Shown: in pieces, positions 58,748 through 64,000 of the stretch
How positions within the stretch are numbered: the first letter of the stretch is position 1
Layout of the letters: each line of letters starts with the position of its first letter
Assembly: GCA_965153455.1 (NCBI GenBank)
Contig: OZ234499.1
Span: 14,628,271 to 14,692,270, forward strand
Source of the DNA: Sphagnum compactum
Taxonomy: Eukaryota; Bryophyta; Sphagnopsida; Sphagnales
Length of the DNA: 64,000 nucleotides
Reading direction: 5' to 3'
Notes under the pieces: generated by a model
Database searches by the model: none
What the model was told of the DNA's origin: nothing
What the model saw: only the letters and a program-made list of their open reading frames with translations
Program-made: the position numbers and the translations under genes

Positions 58748-60650
58748 AATTGTTATGTACATGTATGTGGTCACTATTGACATCTAAAGGACCATTTCCA
58801 TTGAAAAAACTTTTGGTAAAAATGTGTTTGTTCTATACATCTCTGGTATTTCTGATGGACTTGGCCATATCACTCAGAGAAGACACTCCCATCATTCAGA
58901 TAACACACTTCGCATGTGGACATGAGGTAGGAGACTAGTGGGTTTGACAAAAAACTAAATCTTTCACAGCTAAAGTCGAAATGACGCAGTGCACCACATA
59001 CATATACAGAGTCTCTATCTCTTAAAAATGTTTTACTTCTGGGCAGCTCTTCTTTGGGCCCTGAACACACCTAAAGAAGTAAGCTTCAGGGTGCAATGTT
59101 CAGGAGTTTTGTGCTGAGTTTTAGCCTCAGAGTCCTTACTTGGAAAACCAAGCAGACACTTGGGGTGTGTAATATTCTTTTGGTCCATGAGGTGTTATTG
59201 TGCAACAATAGAACATTGTGGTTTGTTCATATTTAGCTTCACTTCAAAACTTTCGACAACTTTTGTAACATATTTAGAGGAGCTCTTATAGATTGTAAAA
59301 GCCTGCAGAGCATTTCAAAAAGTGAAATGCTTGCAGACATTTGTGTTTCACTTTTTGAAATGCTTGCATTAGTTTTTTTTTCCAAATCTCATAATACATG
59401 GTGGGTATCTGCCAGATATTATGAGAAAAAAATTTAAATAAAAAATTGTCAATTTTTACACCATGTAACACCCTCACCGGTGGGCATTACCAAAAGTGAG
59501 CCCGCCTTGGCTTTGCCTTGTGCAGGCCCTTAGTCTAGCGGCCTAGGGCCTTACCCTACACATAATTCACAGGTACTGTGGAGAGACATGATGGTGGGTA
59601 AAAGGGAACCATGGGCACCAGCTTTTGCTACATAAGAAATGCCCTCCTCCATCCCTTCGTATTCTTGACCTGTCAGAGGGGCATTGTTTGAGGCTTATTC
59701 AGGTGATGAAACACTTCGAAGTCACACGCATGTCAGTATGAACCTCAACATGTAACTGAACCACTTTATTTGGGTTGTTTTGCATAAATTACCCTTTTCC
59801 CCAGATGCACTTTAAAGAATTATAATGTGTCAGGTACTGTGGCTACAAATGATGAGTACATATAGTCATGCAACAGATCTCAAGATCTACAGTTTGGATC
59901 TGCAATGTATTATATTATTTTCACTTGAGTTTGGGAACTAGGAAATCATGTGTAACTGAATGGATCTGAATTGGACACACAAGCTAATAAGCTTGTCAGC
60001 GAGGTTGTCAGCTTTGCTCGGGTAGAGTCAGGAAATTTGACTCACAAGTTACATGACTATGCCAATGAGTGCAACATGATTGCTCCAGGAGGATGACCAT
60101 ATTGGACTGTTTGGGTACAACAGTCTGGACTCTGCAAAGGAGTGGTGCCTTATCCATGCTAACTACTTTGATTCCCTTGACCTTACATAGAACAGCACGA
60201 TTTGAACTTGAACCCTATCTAAAATTTGTTGTGTTTGTTCACCCCTATGCTGGATTTGGATTTGATTCTTGACATGACTTTTGTTTAGCCTGCGATCTTT
60301 GCAGAACATGGGAACAAAACCCTTCAGATTTTCCATCCTCTCAGTAGAAAGAGAAAAGGCAAAACCTTACTTCAATGCAAGGGAAAACAGTAACAACTTT
60401 GATGAAAAGCGGTGAAAATACAGTTAGACTCCGCGGACTGTTTCTAGAATTATCACACCCCAGTTTGCTATTGCTTTGGTTGCTCACCTGGAAGTTCATT
60501 CTTGGCTCTAAGAAAATGTACCATTGACAGTAATAAGGTTTAGGGTTTAGGACCTGGATGGTTGCAGAGTGAACCAGCACCCACCAGTGCACCAGTTGTG
60601 ATGAGGCTGTTCTGGCCGTTTTGGGATGAACCCAAACCATTTAACCTAAA
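58748..60650. other. No gene recognised
   Basis: Includes the 18-bp hairpin at 59310-59363, a block at 59500-59575 that recurs inverted near 32320-32350, and the dispersed word GTGAACCAGCACCCACCAG at about 60569. Open frames lack domains. Confidence 0.45.
59310..59363. repeat. Perfect 18-bp hairpin
   Basis: GCATTTCAAAAAGTGAAA (59310-59327) and TTTCACTTTTTGAAATGC (59346-59363) are exact reverse complements around an 18-nt loop. The context is non-coding. Confidence 0.85.
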
Positions 60651-60659
60651 CCCGGTGGA

Positions 60660-61640
60660 TTTTTTTCTTCCTTCTTTTCACTGGCCCACCCTACCCTAAG
60701 ACTTCAAAAAAAAATTCCCCTTTTTTTCCCTCCTCTTTTTTCTTCTTCTTTCCCATTGTTGTGGTAGCTTTTTCTTCATCAAATTTTTCCTTTTTCTTTT
60801 TACTACTATTGTTATATGTTTTCTTCTTCTTTTTTGTTTGTGTTATAGATTTTTCTTCTTATCATTTTTTTTCATTTTATTTGTTACTTTAGTTGTTTTT
60901 CGTCTTTTGTTTCCTTCTTTTCCTCTATTGTTATAACTTTTTCATCATTTCCTTCTTTTTTGTTTTCCTTTTCCTTTTTCAAGGCATTTTCTTTTTTTTC
61001 ATCACATTGTTGCGCTTGCTGCCATTGCTTATTGCATCATCATTATTTATGCACATCATGCTAGGTAAGCCTATATCATTTTCCTTGTTTTTTTTTGTTT
61101 TGGTTTGAGAGTAGAAGCAAAAAGGAAAAATAAGAAAAAGAAAGAAAAGAAGAAAAAAGAATAAAAGAGAAGGAAATGAAAATTAAAAAAGAAAAGAGAT
61201 TATAAGAAAAAAATTAGAAAACAAGAACTTTTTTTCTCTTCTAGTTTTGGAAAAAATAATTCTTGAAGAAGTTTGTTTTTTTTTCCTTTTTTTTTTTTCT
61301 AGTATATTTTTTTTCGTTTTTTTTTCAATCTAAGAAGAAGAATTCTAGTTCTTGTTTCCTTTTCATTGTTTTGTAAAAAATAAGAAGATTTTTTGGGTTC
61401 TTTTGCCTTATATTTTCATTTTTCTGTTTTTAAAATGCTAGAAGGATTTTTTTTCTTTTATTATGTTTGTCCTAAATATTTCTTTTTTTCTACCTATTTT
61501 TCCATTTTTTGGTCTTTAAAATTCCAAAAGATGGAATTTGTTTTTAAATTTCCTTTATTTCTTATCTTCAATTTTCTTTTTCCAATTTTTCTTTTTTTTA
61601 AAAATCCAATATACTATATATGTTAATACCCATGTATTTT
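60660..61640 (+). repeat. T/C-rich low-complexity tract
   Basis: Almost continuous pyrimidine-rich sequence (TTTTC, TTCTTC words) with one purine-rich interruption at about 61100-61230. Phe-rich open frames here (60893-61108, 61393-61626) are compositional artefacts. Confidence 0.85.
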
Positions 61641-62950
61641 TTTGGGAGTTTGGTTTACATTTTTCAAACTTGCATATTAATGTGTATCATGTGTTTGATG
61701 CAGATTTTGAGTAACTATGAAATACCACTATGTAACCAATGCCATTCAACTCCAATTGTATCACTATCAACTTTACATTCATCAACATGTTATTAAGGTG
61801 GTTACAACAATAACTTATTGATGAACACAACATGGTGGCTAATGAAAATAGGTTTAGATAGGGGTCTCTTGAGGTTAGAAAATAGCATGTGTATCTTATT
61901 TCAATTTTTTTGGCATAAACAATGGCATGGAATTCATATTTTCCATTTTTTGGACATTTCCTAAAGTTTTGATAGATGTGATATTTGCATCAAATACATA
62001 CCAACTTTGTCTTATTGTAATTGTAACCTCATGTTTGTATTATGTTTGCATGCTTTGAATGTGAGCATTGCATCAATATTTTGTTAAAACTTTCCTGAAA
62101 CATATTGCAATGTTGCATTATTGCATTAAAAGAACTTCAAAAACATAAAGTTCAATGTGAAGTACTTGCATAAGGGTCACAAAATAAACATTAGTTTTGT
62201 TATAATGATTTTTGCAATACCCACATTTGAAGCATAGAATGCCAGTTAGTTTTTTAAGATGGTTTATGCAATATACCCAAATGTTGGGCATAAAATATGC
62301 ATGTTCAATGAAAAGAATGATGAAGATAAAAAAATAAAAAACTAAAAGAAAAAAATGATTGTGATAAATAATATTTAAAAAAATAGAGAACAAGAAAAAA
62401 GGGGGGGGGATAAAAGAAATTAGAAAAATAAAATTAGAAGGAAGAAAAAAACATAGAAAGATAATTTTAAAACACAATAAGAATTTAAAAGAAAAAAATG
62501 CTTGCATTTTGGTCACAAAGTATGTAATAATTATTGAAGTGTATTGTATTTGAAATGACATTGTTTTCGTATGTGAATATTGTATTTTGCTATTGGATCT
62601 TCAACTATTTTAGCTTATAACAATAACTACCAAAATATGCAATACCTATGTGTGAATCACAAAAGTTGATTAAATGTGCAATATTTTCATTCATGGTTAC
62701 AATTTATTGACATCAAGGGGTCAAATATGATTAAAATGATTATAAGTTCATTTAATGCAATACCTTCATATTTTGTATATCATATGGTGGTAGACAATTG
62801 CATCTTGTAAATGATAGGTAAGTAGTGTACACAAATAAGGAAAAAGTTAGGTCAATAATGTAATTACATTAATAAAATGGCTAGGTCAATAAGGTAGCCA
62901 AAAAATTTGTTAAAAGATTTTGTCGAAAAAATAGTCTTTAGTTTAATTTG
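61641..62950. other. AT-rich, no gene; recurring GCAATA words
   Basis: Repeated TGCAATA[CT] and ATTTTG-type words at irregular spacing (e.g. 62214, 62268, 62640, 62758). The minus-strand frame 62118-62561 is a Phe/Ile-rich compositional artefact and is not called as a gene. Confidence 0.4.
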
Positions 62951-62959
62951 TAAAAAATA

Positions 62960-64000
62960 TAATTTTTTTGTCAAAAGGTAAAGGTTTTGCTAGTAGGTAT
63001 AAGTTTAACCATGAAAAGATAGAAGTTTTGCTAAAAAATAAAATTTTAACCAACAAAAATAAAGGTTTTGCCAAGATGTAAAGGTTTAGATAAAAAAAGT
63101 TCAAAAAATATACAAGGGTTTTATTCAAAGGTAAAAATTTAACTATGAAGAGGTTAAGATTTTGCCAAGAGGTAAAATTTTAATCAATAATATATAGAGC
63201 TTTTGGCAATGTGTAATGGTTTAACCATGAATAGATGGAAGTTTTGTCCAGAGATATAGGTTTAGCCAAAAAAAAGTTAAATTTTTATCAAAAGGTAGAG
63301 GTTTAGCTAAGAAAATATATAGGTCTTGTTGAGAAGTAAAGATTTTGCCAGGAGATAGATGTTTAGCTAAAAATATATAAAATTTTTGTCAACATGTAAA
63401 CATTTAGCTGTAAAGATATGGAGGTTTAATTAAGAAATATAGGTTTAGCCAAGAAGAGTTAGAAGTTTTGCCAAAAGGAAAAAGGTTTAACCAAGAAGAG
63501 TTAGAAGTTGTGCTAAAAAGAAAAGGTTTAGCCAAAATATATAGGCTTAGCTAAGAAGAGTTAAAAGTTGTGCCAAAAACAAAAAAAATTAATGAAGAAG
63601 AACTAGGAGTTGTGCCCCAAAAAAAAAGTTTTAGCCAAGAGATATAAGTTTAACCAAGAAAAGTTAAAAGTTGTGCCAAAAGGAAAAGGTTTAAATAAGA
63701 TATATAGGTTTAACCAAGAAGAATTAAAAGTTGTGCTTTAAAAAAAAAAGGTTTAACCAAGAAGAATTAGAAGTTGTGCCAAAAAAAAAAGGTTTAACCA
63801 AGAGATATAGGTTTATCCAAGAAGAATTAGAAATTGTGCTGAAAGGCAAAGGTTGAGCCAAGAGATATAGGTTTAGCCATGAACAATTAAAAGTTGTGGC
63901 AAAAGGCAAAGATTTAACCAAGAGAGAGGTTTAGCCATGAAAAAATAGAGGACATAAAGGTAAAAGGTTGGTAGGTAGAGTCAAGATGTAGGTTAATAAT
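62960..64000. repeat. Tandem array running off the right end
   Basis: Units combine AGGTTTAGCCAAGAAGA, [AG]TTAGAAGTTGTGCCAAAA and AAAGGTTTA-[AG]-CCAAGAGATAT. They are most regular from about 63430 to 63930, with a longer period near 60 bp and shorter modules near 25-40 bp; earlier units (62960-63420) are more diverged. The minus-strand translation repeats 'SWLNLYLLAKPLPF'. The array continues beyond the window, so its size is unknown. Confidence 0.8.

Noticed and set aside
60893-61626. Phe-rich plus-strand frames in the T/C-rich tract
   Set aside because: Compositional artefact of a pyrimidine-rich region.
62118-62561. 147-codon minus-strand frame, Phe/Ile-rich, looks like a membrane protein
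   Set aside because: It is a translation of purine-rich low-complexity DNA with no domain, neighbouring exon or codon bias.

Overview
The window reads as nuclear DNA of a land plant with a large, repeat-rich genome. It holds three recognisable intron-containing genes, all on the minus strand, set in AT-rich DNA full of old, decayed transposons (Ty1-copia, PIF/Harbinger, hAT, CACTA-like and other short inverted-repeat elements, SINE-like units) and tandem arrays. The TE coding remnants carry many stops and frameshifts, which suits a gymnosperm, fern or similar genome where dead elements persist. I cannot name the species or lineage from sequence alone.

Layout. About 0.5-5.65 kb is a degenerate Ty1-copia element on the plus strand. 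About 6.2-8.5 kb is a decayed two-gene PIF/Harbinger element. About 10.6-10.9 kb is a zinc-knuckle gag-like scrap. 11.3-17.3 kb is a 14-exon gene for a CYP59-type nuclear cyclophilin (PPIase + RRM + CCHC knuckle + RD/RE-rich tail), whose joined reading frame gives 763 residues. 19.5-20.9 kb is a candidate inverted-repeat element, and 21.6-25.8 kb a second degenerate copia element (minus strand) that contains an 11-bp-period tandem array. 28.4-31.2 kb is a four-exon PPPDE/DeSI-family thiol peptidase gene (255 residues), with a compound microsatellite and a SINE-like unit upstream. 36.3-38.3 kb is a two-exon AP2/ERF transcription factor gene (622 residues from the first in-frame ATG) of the ESR/DORNROESCHEN-like type.

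From 38.9 kb to the end I see no convincing host gene. This part holds two copies of one short inverted-repeat element in opposite orientation (38.9 and 42.0 kb), a SINE-like unit inside a TIR element with 7-bp flanking repeats (40.2-40.6 kb), an interleaved double inverted repeat (44.0 kb), a 3.9-kb hAT element with target duplication (45.2-49.1 kb) and two apparent non-autonomous relatives (56.1-56.8 and 58.3-58.7 kb), a 161-bp CACTA-like MITE (54.05 kb), a pyrimidine-rich tract (60.7-61.6 kb) and a tandem array that runs off the right end (63-64 kb).

The three host genes do not form a pathway: one acts in RNA polymerase II/pre-mRNA processing, one is a predicted deSUMOylating or deubiquitinating peptidase, and one is a developmental transcription factor. 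I found no clear undescribed multi-gene system. The most unusual structures are the interleaved inverted repeat at 43962-44105, the 11-bp array inside the copia element, the unusually long ERF protein, and the hAT family with its derivatives.
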